Origin: Bin5 sp963662575
GTDB taxonomy: Bacteria > Chloroflexota > Anaerolineae > Caldilineales > Caldilineaceae
Reading direction: 5' to 3'
DNA: 64,000 nt
Assembly: GCA_963662575.1 (NCBI GenBank)
Contig: OY759723.1
Span: 4,526,001 to 4,590,000 of the forward strand
Shown here: one piece after another, positions 35,007 through 43,737 of the stretch
How positions within the stretch are numbered: position 1 is the first letter of the stretch
How the letters are laid out: the number at the start of each line of letters is the position of its first letter
Notes under the pieces: generated by a model
Seen by the model: only the letters and a program-made list of their open reading frames with translations
The model's database searches: none
What the model was told of the DNA's origin: nothing
Translations under genes and position numbers: made by a program

Positions 35007-36101
35007 ATGAGTGAATCAAATCAGAACGGCGCTCAGATGCAGAACGGTGCGGGAGCCCAGGTCAGCAAGGGTGGGACTGAAGACACGCTGCATGAGGTGA
35101 TTGTGATTGGCAGCGGGCCGGCAGGCTGGACGGCGGGCCTTTACGCAGCGCGGGCGAACCTGGAACCATTGCTGATCACCGGCGACGACTTCGGCGGCCA
35201 GGTCAGCATAACATACGAGGTCGAAAACTATCCTGGTTTTCCGGAGGGGCTTAGCGGGCCCGACCTGGTAGAAAAATTCAAGGCGCAGGCCGAACGATTC
35301 GGATGCACGGTCTCCTATGATCATGTCACGGAAATCGTAGTGGATGAGCATCCGTTCACGGTACGGACCGCCCAGGGCAAGGCCTACCAAAGCAAAACGT
35401 TAATTCTCTGCACTGGGGCGCGCCCGCGCTTTCTGCAGGTACCCGGCGAGCAGGAATATACGGGTAAGGGCGTCAGCTACTGCGCGACGTGCGACGGATT
35501 CTTTTTCCGAGGCAAGGAATTGGTCGTGGTGGGCGGAGGGGACAGCGCGCTGGAAGAGGGGCTTTTCCTGACCAAATTCGCCACAAATGTAAAGGTACTT
35601 CACCGGCGGGATGAGTTACGGGCAAGCAAGATTCTGCAGAGTCGCGCATTTGACCATGAGAAGATCGATTTCGTATGGAATACTGTCGTGACCTCGATCA
35701 ACGGGAACGAGAATGGCGTCGTTTCCGGTGTCACCACGCAGGATACGCAGAGCGGCGCCGAGGGCGAGATCGACACTGACGGCGTTTTTGTTTACATCGG
35801 GCACATCCCCAATAACGACCTGTATCACGGGAAACTGGACCTGGATGAGGACGGCCATTTGATCGCGGACCCGATGACGCGTACGAATATCCCTGGAGTA
35901 TTTGCGGCAGGTGAGATTGCCGACAAGGTTTTCAAGCAGGTGGCGACAAGTGTGGGACAGGGCTGCGCCGCGGCGATGCAGGCGGAGAAGTTCCTGGCCT
36001 TGCTGGAGGCCGTAGGGTTGCCAGACTTGAACGAGGACCCACGCGCATGGCCCACGCCAGGCGTCCCAAAGCAGACGGCCGACCTGGTGGCAGCCGACTG
36101 A
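35007..36101 (+). CDS. trxB: Thioredoxin reductase (thioredoxin-disulfide reductase)
   Basis: 364 residues. VIVIGSGPAGWTAGLYAARA is the FAD-binding turn, CATCDG the redox-active disulfide pair, ELVVVGGGDSALEEG the NADPH-binding turn, and GVFAAGEIADKVFKQVATSVGQGC the C-terminal FAD contact. It passes electrons from NADPH to thioredoxin. It is slightly longer than usual (about 320) due to a 30-residue N-terminal Gln/Gly-rich tail and a C-terminal extension. A CCAGGAG site precedes the ATG. Its neighbours do not suggest a special role. Confidence 0.93.
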   Translation: MSESNQNGAQMQNGAGAQVSKGGTEDTLHEVIVIGSGPAGWTAGLYAARANLEPLLITGDDFGGQVSITYEVENYPGFPEGLSGPDLVEKFKAQAERFGCTVSYDHVTEIVVDEHPFTVRTAQGKAYQSKTLILCTGARPRFLQVPGEQEYTGKGVSYCATCDGFFFRGKELVVVGGGDSALEEGLFLTKFATNVKVLHRRDELRASKILQSRAFDHEKIDFVWNTVVTSINGNENGVVSGVTTQDTQSGAEGEIDTDGVFVYIGHIPNNDLYHGKLDLDEDGHLIADPMTRTNIPGVFAAGEIADKVFKQVATSVGQGCAAAMQAEKFLALLEAVGLPDLNEDPRAWPTPGVPKQTADLVAAD

Positions 36102-36193
36102 AACCAGCTATTGCTGCTGCCAGAGATTTCGAAAGAACGGGGGCGGACGCTGCGATCGGATGTGTCTTTGCGAGGAGACATCTACAATAGCGA

Positions 36194-37924
36194 ATGACCA
36201 GATCCGCAGTGCCGCCCCGTCCAAGCTCGACACCCCAAGATCAACAATCTTCAGCGTTGGCCCGAAGCGCCTCTCTTCTGTCTTTAGGCGCTGTGGCCAG
36301 CCGCGTACTCGGTCTCCTGCGGGAGATGGTGATTGCGGCCTATTTTGGCGCGTCCGGCCCTGTGAGCGCGTTTACGGTTGCCAGCAGCGCGCCGAAAATG
36401 CTGTACGACTTTCTGATCGGCGGCATGTTGAGCGCTGCGCTGGTCCCGGTTCTCAGCGACTACGCCCGACTCGATCGTAAGCAGAATGACGCTACTGAGG
36501 AAGTCGCCTCCGGGTCGAAAGGAGAGCAGGTCGGTCCGAATCCGGAACTGGTCCGGCTGGTAGGCGCGTTGCTCAGCCTGGCGGTAGTGACTCTGGCAGG
36601 GCTGGCTGTCCTGATGGTTGTCTTTGCGCCGCAGGTTGCAGGCTTGCTGGCAGGAGGTTTCGAGGACTTAGATCCGACGTTGTTGCCTTTGACAGCCCTG
36701 TTGCTTCGCGTGATGGCGCCAGTGGTATGGTTTGTCTCGATGGCCGGTCTGCTAACTGCGATTCTGTTTGCTCTGCAACGATTCACCTTTCCCGCTTTGG
36801 CATCTGCCGTCTACAACCTAGGAATCATTGTGGCTGCTCCGCTTCTGACCGGGCGCGTCGGCATTGCCAGTTTGGCCATAGGTGTGTTAGCCGGAAGCAT
36901 GGTACAGTTTGCGCTCATGGCTTGGGACGTTCGACGGGCCGGACTCAGGTTTAGCGTGCAGTGGAGTCATCCTGCGTTGGCGCGAATCGTGCGGCTCTAT
37001 CTGCCGATTGCGGCGGGGCTGGTGGTGGCGCAGTTCCAGGTAGGACTGGATCGCCGCCTTGCGAGCGGCACCGGTGTACAGAGTATCGCTTGGATGAGCA
37101 AAGCTACGACTCTGCAACAGCTGCCGCTGGGGATGATCAGTGTCGCAATTTCGTTGGCAGCGCTCCCGCGCTTGAGTCAGCAGTTTGCTTCAGGTCATGA
37201 GGAGGCGTACCGTGCGACGCTGGCACGAGGGCTTCGCATGGTGGTGGTGATGATCGTGCCGATCCTGGTTGGCCTGGGCGTGCTGGCTGAGCCGGCGGTA
37301 CGGCTCTTGTTCGAGCGGGGGCAATTCACCGCAGGAGACTCCGCGCAGGTGGTGACGGCCCTTAACGTGTATCTTGTCGGCGCGCTGTTTGCGGCGATTG
37401 ACTTTCCTCTGATTTATGCCTTTTATGCCCGTAACGACACGCTACTACCTGCACTCGTGGGCGTCTTAAGCGTCCTGGTATATGCCGCAATTGCACTGGC
37501 GCTTGTCGAGGGCCTAGGTTACCTTGGGCTGGTCTGGGCCGACACGGGCAAGCAAGCAGCTCACGCGCTTGTCATGCTGGCTCTTCTGTTTTGGAAGATG
37601 GGTCAAATTCAGCGGCGACTGGGACCAGAAAGGGCGTCAGGGCAGCAGGAAGGCTGGCCGGCGGCAGGGTCTAGTCCGACTGTTCAGACTGTAATCTCGG
37701 TGGCTGGTGCAGCAGGTGCGATGTTTGTGGTGATGACTGCGCTGCTGCCGCGTTTCGGCGCGGGGGGATCTCCTTCCATTGCCAATGATCTGGTACAGCT
37801 CGTCGTAGGCGGCGGGAGTGGAATGCTTGTCTACGCCGGATTGCTACTGCTGGCGAAGCAACCTGAAGCCCAACAGTTGTACGGGGTTGTACGCCGAGTG
37901 AGCGGTTTGGCCAAAGAAAAATAA
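36194..37924 (+). CDS. murJ: MurJ-type lipid II flippase
   Basis: A 576-residue membrane protein with about 13-14 hydrophobic segments. The start ASRVLGLLREMVIAAYFG followed by FTVASSAPKMLYDFLIGGM is diagnostic for MurJ/MviN, as are the long PIAAGLVVAQFQVGLDRRLAS segment and LARGLRMVVVMIVPILVGLG. It flips lipid II across the membrane for peptidoglycan synthesis. The region between helices 2 and 3 (DRKQNDATEEVASGSKG) is a charged loop. A membrane HExxH protein gene follows on the same strand after 162 bp. Confidence 0.93.
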   Translation: MTRSAVPPRPSSTPQDQQSSALARSASLLSLGAVASRVLGLLREMVIAAYFGASGPVSAFTVASSAPKMLYDFLIGGMLSAALVPVLSDYARLDRKQNDATEEVASGSKGEQVGPNPELVRLVGALLSLAVVTLAGLAVLMVVFAPQVAGLLAGGFEDLDPTLLPLTALLLRVMAPVVWFVSMAGLLTAILFALQRFTFPALASAVYNLGIIVAAPLLTGRVGIASLAIGVLAGSMVQFALMAWDVRRAGLRFSVQWSHPALARIVRLYLPIAAGLVVAQFQVGLDRRLASGTGVQSIAWMSKATTLQQLPLGMISVAISLAALPRLSQQFASGHEEAYRATLARGLRMVVVMIVPILVGLGVLAEPAVRLLFERGQFTAGDSAQVVTALNVYLVGALFAAIDFPLIYAFYARNDTLLPALVGVLSVLVYAAIALALVEGLGYLGLVWADTGKQAAHALVMLALLFWKMGQIQRRLGPERASGQQEGWPAAGSSPTVQTVISVAGAAGAMFVVMTALLPRFGAGGSPSIANDLVQLVVGGGSGMLVYAGLLLLAKQPEAQQLYGVVRRVSGLAKEK

Positions 37925-38086
37925 GGACGGTTTCAGGAGTACCGACTATACGAATTGTCGGGCCGATTGACGTCGATTGGAGTGTTGTCATCTGGCAGAC
38001 AGGGACCGTTTGGCTGAAGTTTCGACCCACGGTGCTGACATCTGGAAGCACGACTTGCAATTCTTGATGCGCAGGCATCCCCAGAT

Positions 38087-39604
38087 ATGAACTGGAAATT
38101 CTCCTCGATACGACAAAGGTTGCGACGCCCTGAGACAGGGGGACGTCTTGGAGGCGGCGACGATCTGTTTCGCGACATGACACTCGCCACGGCCTTGCCA
38201 TTCCTGCGGCGAAGTGTCTGGATTGCGACGACGCTTCTCCTGGCCGTTCTGCTAGCGGGCGGCGCTGTGTCGCGATCGGTCCCAACACGCGCCAGCATTA
38301 TCAAGACTGCCGCAGCACTGCCTTATTTCAACTTCCTGACCTGGGAGCTGGAAGCAGTCGGCCGTATGATCTTTGCGGGTCGCCTCCAGCCGCCGGGCAT
38401 GCCGGAAGCGGAAGCCCAAGTAGACTCGGTGCGCGCTTACCTGGAACGGACGCAGCGCATCGGACAGTTGGAGGAGGAACTCAGACGGCTGGTTGCTGCG
38501 GAGGCGGGGAGTTCAGCTGGCGGCCAAGATTCGGCGACGACGGAGCCAAAGTCAGGTCATCCGCTAGCATGGCCGCCTCGAAATGCCACCCCCAGCACCG
38601 GTTTCGAAATTCGAGAGGAGATTGAAAGTGTGCGCATGGAGTTGGCGGCTTTACGCCGTCAACAGAGCGCAGATCGTCCTCTGGTTGAGGCCGTTCTCAA
38701 ACGCCAAGTGGGAGAGGAGCTGCGTAGGGCCGGTCTAGGAGTGCGGGGCCTTGTCTGGCCTCCGGTTCAGTTCGCATTCATTGAGCCGCCGCTGAAACTG
38801 ACCGTCAGCCCGCGCGATCGGATAAGTACGGTCCACTCTCGCGTGCTGCAGGCTGAGTATGATCCGGTAACTCTGGGAGAGAGTGAGCGTGCGATACAGG
38901 CGCGGACAGATCTCAGCGCACATATTTCGCGGATTGGAGGCATGGCCGTCTTCCCGGCGATGGTTGTGGAGAGCAGCTCACTCTCTTGGGTGCTGAGTAC
39001 AATCGCCCACGAGTGGGTACACCATTATCTCTTCCTTTTTCCCCTCGGCTTACGGTACGCCAGCAACGACCAGGTTACAACACTGAATGAAACAGTGTCG
39101 GAAATTGTCGGTGTCGAGATCGGTGAACGGGTGGCACGGCGGTACTATCCGGAAGCGGTTCCCCCCTCGACGGAGACTGCGGAGGGCTTGGCTGAGAATT
39201 CTTGCGCTTGTAATGTTGAGGAGCTGTGGTCGCAGGAGTACGAAATGGAGCAGCAGCGTTGGGAGCGTTACGGTCGCCCTATGCAATATGACTTCCAACA
39301 GGCAATGCGCGAGACGCGACTACATGTGGATACATTGCTGGCGGCGGGGCTGGTAGAGACTGCCGAAGCATACATGGAGGCGAGGCGGCGCTACTTCGTG
39401 GAAAAGGGGTATCCCCTGCGCGTGCTGAATCAGGCCTATTTCGCTTTCCATGGCAGCTACGCAACGGGCGCTTCTGCCTCCAGCCCGATTGGTCCTCAGC
39501 TTCAGCAGCTACGCGCCGAGAGCGAAGATTTGGCCCATTTCCTGGAGCAGGTGCGGTGGTTCACCAGCCTTGCAGACCTGGAAAGGGCGTTAGGCGCAGA
39601 TTGA
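38087..39604 (+). CDS. Membrane-anchored HExxH (gluzincin-like) protein of unknown function
   Basis: 505 residues. A hydrophobic segment at about 44-62 follows a positively charged N-terminus, so the bulk is predicted outside the membrane. Residues about 115-215 are helical with a coiled-coil character (QRIGQLEEELRRL, EIESVRMELAALRR). A zinc-protease motif HEWVHHYL occurs at 308-315 (H308, E309, H312), followed 22 residues on by TLNETVSEIVGVEIG, with E335 and E339 as candidate third ligand and helper, as in gluzincins. I do not recognise a named family. It lies after murJ, so a cell-envelope role is possible. Start could also be the ATG at 38177; neither has a convincing ribosome-binding site. 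Confidence 0.65.
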   Translation: MNWKFSSIRQRLRRPETGGRLGGGDDLFRDMTLATALPFLRRSVWIATTLLLAVLLAGGAVSRSVPTRASIIKTAAALPYFNFLTWELEAVGRMIFAGRLQPPGMPEAEAQVDSVRAYLERTQRIGQLEEELRRLVAAEAGSSAGGQDSATTEPKSGHPLAWPPRNATPSTGFEIREEIESVRMELAALRRQQSADRPLVEAVLKRQVGEELRRAGLGVRGLVWPPVQFAFIEPPLKLTVSPRDRISTVHSRVLQAEYDPVTLGESERAIQARTDLSAHISRIGGMAVFPAMVVESSSLSWVLSTIAHEWVHHYLFLFPLGLRYASNDQVTTLNETVSEIVGVEIGERVARRYYPEAVPPSTETAEGLAENSCACNVEELWSQEYEMEQQRWERYGRPMQYDFQQAMRETRLHVDTLLAAGLVETAEAYMEARRRYFVEKGYPLRVLNQAYFAFHGSYATGASASSPIGPQLQQLRAESEDLAHFLEQVRWFTSLADLERALGAD

Positions 39605-39605
39605 G

Positions 39606-40053
39606 AAGGGAAGCATACTGAGGCGAAGGCGTTGGACGGTAGTCGAAGGGAACAGATGGTACGCGGAACTCAAACCGATTCGCGGATGCAACTACCTGCC
39701 GCGGACAGCGGTCAACTCGACTGAAATGTGGCAAGCCAGCACTTTTGACCCGCAGACTATCGGGCGGGAGCAAATGGAGGCTGCCGTCGCAAGAAGCCGC
39801 TCTTACGGGCGCCCGGTCATATGCAGCGAATGGCTGCGCCGGACGAGCGGTAGCAGGGTTGCGGATACTTTGCCGCAGTTTGCGCGTGGGCACGTGGGCT
39901 GGTACAACTTGGGGCTAGTTGCCGGCCGAACACAGACATTTTGGACTGGCGGTCGAAGGCTGGCGATCCAGATCCAAGGACTTGGCAGCATGACATGTTT
40001 CATGCTGATGGTACAGCATTTGACCCGGCTGAATTCGAGTTGATCCAGTAATT
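39606..40053 (+). pseudogene. Decayed glycoside hydrolase (cellulase/xylanase-like), internal deletion and frameshift
   Basis: The reading starts without a start codon and gives WTVVEGNRWYAELKP then RGCNYLPRTAVNSTEMWQASTFDPQTI, matching the N-terminus of a common family of 1,4-beta-xylanase/cellulase-like hydrolases (WY...VGCNFIPS.AIN..EMWQ..TFDP.TID). It then jumps directly to the C-terminal part (RPVICSEWLRRTSGSR, WYNLGLVAGRTQTF), omitting about 250 residues. After 39945 the frame shifts: the +1 frame reads AGDPDPRTWQHDMFHADG and ends FDPAEFELIQ followed by TAA at 40051-40053, again the family C-terminus. This clearly is a relic. Confidence 0.85.
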
Positions 40054-40171
40054 TGCTTTCTTCCACTAAGATTGAAACCTTCACTGCTGAAGGACATTTG
40101 TACGGCCATCTCTTACGTGTTTATCGGTTGCGGTTCGGTGAGAAATCAGACACCTCTTACAGGAGCATCCC

Positions 40172-41341
40172 ATGGCAACCTATCGTACTGGCATCATCGC
40201 TTGCGGCATCATCGCACGCGTCCATGCGCGCGCCTGGCAAGGTGTGAAAGGGAGCCCTACTGAGATAGGGGCAATTGCCGACACCAACCCGGACGCATTG
40301 CGGGAGTTCGGCGAGTTCTTCGGGGTTGCTGAGCAACATCGCTATCTCGACTACCGGCAGATGTTGGACAAAGAGCGCCTGGATTTCGTCGACGTGTGCT
40401 CCTGGCACCAGCAGCACGCGGAGATGGTGATCGCGGCAGCAGCCCGTCAGCCCAAGGCGATCATCTGTCAGAAGCCGATGGCGGTGGACCTAGGGGAAGC
40501 CGACTCGATGCTGACGGCATGCCTTCGGAACGGGGTCAAACTTGTAATCGCCTACCAAAGGCCCCACCACGCAACCTGGCTCAGAGCAAGGGACCTCTTG
40601 CGGGAAGGAGCGATTGGCAGTGTCCTTCAGATTCAGCTGGATGCCGGCGGCAATCTGCTGAATACCAACTCGCACAACATCCGCCTGGCCCTCTTTCTCA
40701 TGGACGAGCCGCAGGTCGAGTGGGTAATGGGCGCGGTCGAGCGAACAACCGAACAGATGGAACGCGGACTGCCGGCCGAGGATGCTTGCCTGGGCCTAGC
40801 AGGTTGTGACAACGGGGCTACGATTCTCATTCAAGGCAACCTGGTTACGGGACTAAACCAGGGCTGCCGCGTTATTGGCACTAACGGCATCATGGAGCTG
40901 GATACAACGTACCATCCTGATAGCGTGATCCCGTCTGACGCGCCGATGCATATGCCCGAAGGTCTGTCGGCGCGCTACAACTATGAAATCGGCACGGTTC
41001 GCTACATGAACAGCGAGTCGAACGGTTGGATCGAAGTGACGGAGCCTTGGCACGACTGCTGGTCGAACCAGTGCCAGGAGGCGATCGATTGGATAGAGGG
41101 CCGGGTCGAGAAGCCGATTAGCGAAGGGGCGCGGGGCAGAGATGTGCAGGAGGTGATGATGGCGCTGTATGAATCGGCGCGCAAGCGGCAGCGCATCTAC
41201 CTGCCGCTAAAGACGCGGGTGAATCCGCTCGTGCTTATGGTCGAGAGTGGGGAACTGGCGGTGGAGTGGCCTGGCAGTTACGAGCGCCGCGCAACCCTGG
41301 TGCGCGGCGAGGCAATGTCATGGCACGAAAAGTCACAGTGA
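40172..41341 (+). CDS. Gfo/Idh/MocA-family oxidoreductase, QKP variant
   Basis: 389 residues. RTGIIACGIIARVHARAW is the Rossmann turn (with ACG for GCG), ICQKPMAVDLGEADSM the EKP-equivalent with Gln first, and the C-terminal part has SHNIRLALFLMDEPQVEWVMGAVE. The family oxidises sugars with NAD(P). The protein lacks an obvious GGG..D..H motif and instead reads GNLLNTNSHN, so its active-site geometry is unusual. An AGGAG site precedes the ATG. It is convergent with the PhyH gene that follows (gap 16 bp). Confidence 0.85.
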   Translation: MATYRTGIIACGIIARVHARAWQGVKGSPTEIGAIADTNPDALREFGEFFGVAEQHRYLDYRQMLDKERLDFVDVCSWHQQHAEMVIAAAARQPKAIICQKPMAVDLGEADSMLTACLRNGVKLVIAYQRPHHATWLRARDLLREGAIGSVLQIQLDAGGNLLNTNSHNIRLALFLMDEPQVEWVMGAVERTTEQMERGLPAEDACLGLAGCDNGATILIQGNLVTGLNQGCRVIGTNGIMELDTTYHPDSVIPSDAPMHMPEGLSARYNYEIGTVRYMNSESNGWIEVTEPWHDCWSNQCQEAIDWIEGRVEKPISEGARGRDVQEVMMALYESARKRQRIYLPLKTRVNPLVLMVESGELAVEWPGSYERRATLVRGEAMSWHEKSQ

Positions 41342-41357
41342 CCGCGGCAATAGATGC

Positions 41358-42215
41358 CTAAGGCCGGATCGTACCGTCCGGGTTCTCGCGCGTGGGTCGA
41401 ATGATTGTTTCCCCATCTTCCTCGATCAAAGGACGATTGTATATGTAGGGCGGCTCCAGGACTGCTTGCTGTGCCGGGGAAAGCTCTTCGACCCAATCAG
41501 GCAAGCTGGTCTCGTAGACTCCGCCGTGAAAGTGCAGAAAGTTGGGGGAGAAACGGTAGAGCAGAGAACGGCGCTGGTGTTCCGCCTTCCACGGTAAAGT
41601 TCCGTGTATCGTCGCCTCGTTGAAAATCACCATGTCGCCAGCCTTGCAGGGGATATTGTAGACCAGCTCGCGATTTCGCTGATAGTTCTTGATATCGTCC
41701 GGGCAGACAAAATTTGCTTTGTGGCTGCCCGGAATGACGCAGAGCCCGCCATCTCCTTCATTGACATCGGCCAACTGGAACTGGCAGACGATCATGCCAC
41801 TACGCATTTGGCCGTTTGCATAGCTGTAATGCTGGGTACCATCGAAGAGACGGCTAGTTGCGCCGTGCAAGCGCAGGCCTTCGGTCCCAGCGGATGATGC
41901 CAGCATGAAGGGCGAGTGGTCCATCTTCCAGCCGCGTCCGAACATCGTGTTCAGATAGGGTATCAGTTTGGCGTGGGCTAACAGTTCGCGAAACGGCTGG
42001 CACCAGGGCTGGTCCCAGGTCAACATGCCTTCGAAGTAGTCACGGTGCCGTTCGCCCGCCATGTCGCCATCGGCGTTCGAGTTGGGATCGGGGATCGCCT
42101 TGTCCCAGTTGGCGTCAAAGGCAACGTTGAGTCCATGTACTTCCTCAGGGGTAAGGAAGTTCTCCACTTTGAGAAAGCCCTGAAGGTCGTACATGAATTT
42201 TTCGCGTTCGTTCAT
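41358..42215 (-). CDS. PhyH-family protein, iron triad incomplete
   Basis: 285 residues from the ATG at 42213-42215, which has GGAGAGAC upstream; an open extension of 25 codons is not family-like. The fold is PhyH (MYDLQGFLKVENFLTPEEV, VIPGSHKANF, DMVIFNEATIHGTLPW). At the HxD site it reads RLHGATSRLFDG, so His is followed by G-A and the expected Asp two residues on is missing. A variant triad using a later Asp, or loss of iron binding, should be considered. It converges with a Gfo/Idh gene. Confidence 0.85.
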   Translation of the reverse strand: MNEREKFMYDLQGFLKVENFLTPEEVHGLNVAFDANWDKAIPDPNSNADGDMAGERHRDYFEGMLTWDQPWCQPFRELLAHAKLIPYLNTMFGRGWKMDHSPFMLASSAGTEGLRLHGATSRLFDGTQHYSYANGQMRSGMIVCQFQLADVNEGDGGLCVIPGSHKANFVCPDDIKNYQRNRELVYNIPCKAGDMVIFNEATIHGTLPWKAEHQRRSLLYRFSPNFLHFHGGVYETSLPDWVEELSPAQQAVLEPPYIYNRPLIEEDGETIIRPTRENPDGTIRP

Positions 42216-42525
42216 ATCAGTCTCTCCAAGAAATACTGGCTCGCGGCCACCTTTCCATAACGGCGTCCTCTGCACCTTCCTCTTGGCCAAGGACGGAAAC
42301 GGTATGGGGCTAGAGGGCCTCGCTGGCAGTTGGACTCATGCAAGAGGCACCGTGTGCCGACGACCGCGAAATACCATGCAGACGGAAATTGAGCTGGGGA
42401 CTTTGCCAAGACTGCCGCTCTGAAAGCTCAGGACCCATATTGTTGGACTCCTCGCGGAATAATCCATGCCCATAATTTGCATGCAATGGACATGTTTGGG
42501 TGCCGGGGGTTGATTGATTCCGTAC
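42216..42525. other. Intergenic region between same-strand PhyH and SIMPL genes
   Basis: About 310 bases. No frame resembles a protein. It contains TTGGCCAAGGACGG and ATTTGCATGCAAT (a 13-base palindrome-like tract at about 42475-42487), which might be a regulatory site, but there is no second copy to support it. Confidence 0.4.
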
Positions 42526-43284
42526 TCACTTTTCGAGGACGAAAGTTACTTTAACCATAATGCCGACTTCCACGTCTGACGGAGTATTTGCCAGCGAGCT
42601 AGGTCCCCCTATGAAATTGTAGCCGCCGGGGGATGTCTGCCCTACGTGGGCAATACAGCCTCCTGCCGGTCGGACCGCGCCAACCGGGGAGACATCTTCG
42701 GAGACGGACATGACAGGGCCAAGAGTCATTTCCAGAAGTCCTGCCATTCGCGTTGCGCGCTGTCGGGCGTCGTCGAGAGCGGCACGCATTGCCTCCTGTT
42801 CCAGCGACGGACAGTCTTCTATTCGGAATACGATGTTCGCTCCCTGAATGGCCGGGCCGCGACTACTTTTCAATTCGTCCAATAGGTCCTGCAATAGGGT
42901 TCGCAAGTGGTCCAATTCAGAGTAGGAAAAGGCTACTTCACCGGCAAAACTCGAAGGCCCGTAGGCAAAGTTGCGGCTGAGAAAATTGATCCTGATCGTG
43001 TCAACGTCGACGCCCTCTTCGATCAGATATTCCCGCACATACTCCAGATCGGCAGGCTCAACAAACGACATTTCCGGTCCGCCCGGGCCATAGGTGGGCT
43101 GCTCGCCAATGAATAGGTCAACATGCACGCTGTCCGGAATTGCCGATGCAGTTCCATAGCCCAGCACGGTAATGCTCGGGGTAAGTTCAGATGTGGCTTG
43201 TTGGGTCGGCACCGCGCCGTAGATTGTCGTCGGCGTCAGCAGAAGCGTTGCCATAAAGAGGAGGGAAAGCAAGGTGCTCTTCAT
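42526..43284 (-). CDS. SIMPL-domain (DUF541) secreted protein
   Basis: About 252 residues from the ATG at 43282-43284 (AAGGAT upstream). Residues 1-25 are a signal peptide (MKSTLLSLLFMATLLLTP). The rest follows SIMPL: TVLGYGTASAIPDSVHVDLFIG, then the VDTIRINFLS segment, a long LLQDLLDELKS helix, QEAMRAALDDARQRATRMAG and the closing KVTFVLE strand. These proteins are periplasmic/extracellular; OMP28 and SIMPL homologues have unclear roles in stress and cell-surface complexes. It is divergent from the ABC importer operon. Confidence 0.85.
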   Translation of the reverse strand: MKSTLLSLLFMATLLLTPTTIYGAVPTQQATSELTPSITVLGYGTASAIPDSVHVDLFIGEQPTYGPGGPEMSFVEPADLEYVREYLIEEGVDVDTIRINFLSRNFAYGPSSFAGEVAFSYSELDHLRTLLQDLLDELKSSRGPAIQGANIVFRIEDCPSLEQEAMRAALDDARQRATRMAGLLEMTLGPVMSVSEDVSPVGAVRPAGGCIAHVGQTSPGGYNFIGGPSSLANTPSDVEVGIMVKVTFVLEK

Positions 43285-43737
43285 CGAGTTATCCTTTCGT
43301 TGTTTATCCCAATTGAACGAGGAGAATATTTTGTTGTGGCTCGCAGCGTCAGATTGCTGCTGGAAGCGGGAAAAGGTACTGCGCGTCAACATAAATGTAG
43401 GCTATTCGGACGGTATTTGCAAGTCGAATTTGGGGGTCAGAGAGCCCAAAAACAAACAATATGTTCCCTGTCTTGGGGTTTGAGCAAGTTTGGCGACAGA
43501 CCTGCCTAAATGACGTTGATATTATTGCGACTTGGTTCAAAGTCGAGAACATTCTGGGGAGGCGGAATTCTGGAATCGACTTGACAGAGGAATTCAAAGA
43601 AACTATTATCGAACGGTGCCGATGCCTGTCCACCAGGCTTAGCCCTTCCAGATTCATCTTTTCAGCAGAACTGAGACTTTTTCTGTTCGCAGTCTAGCCC
43701 GAATCCTATTTTTTTGAAGACCAAGGAGAGTGCAATC
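43285..43737. other. Divergent intergenic region with operon promoter
   Basis: About 450 bases between the SIMPL gene (minus) and the sugar-binding lipoprotein gene (plus). It contains a strong promoter for the plus-strand operon (listed separately). GAATTC occurs on both sides of the -35 (43565-43570 and 43590-43595), possibly part of an operator. A 78-codon frame on each strand here lacks family resemblance and is not called. Confidence 0.6.
43581..43609 (+). promoter_or_regulatory. Near-consensus sigma-70 promoter of the sugar ABC importer operon
   Basis: TTGACA (43581-43586), a 17-base spacer, and TATTAT (43604-43609) match the consensus at 6/6 and 5/6. The predicted transcript start near 43616 leaves about 120 bases before the ATG of the binding-protein gene at 43738. 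Confidence 0.75.
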
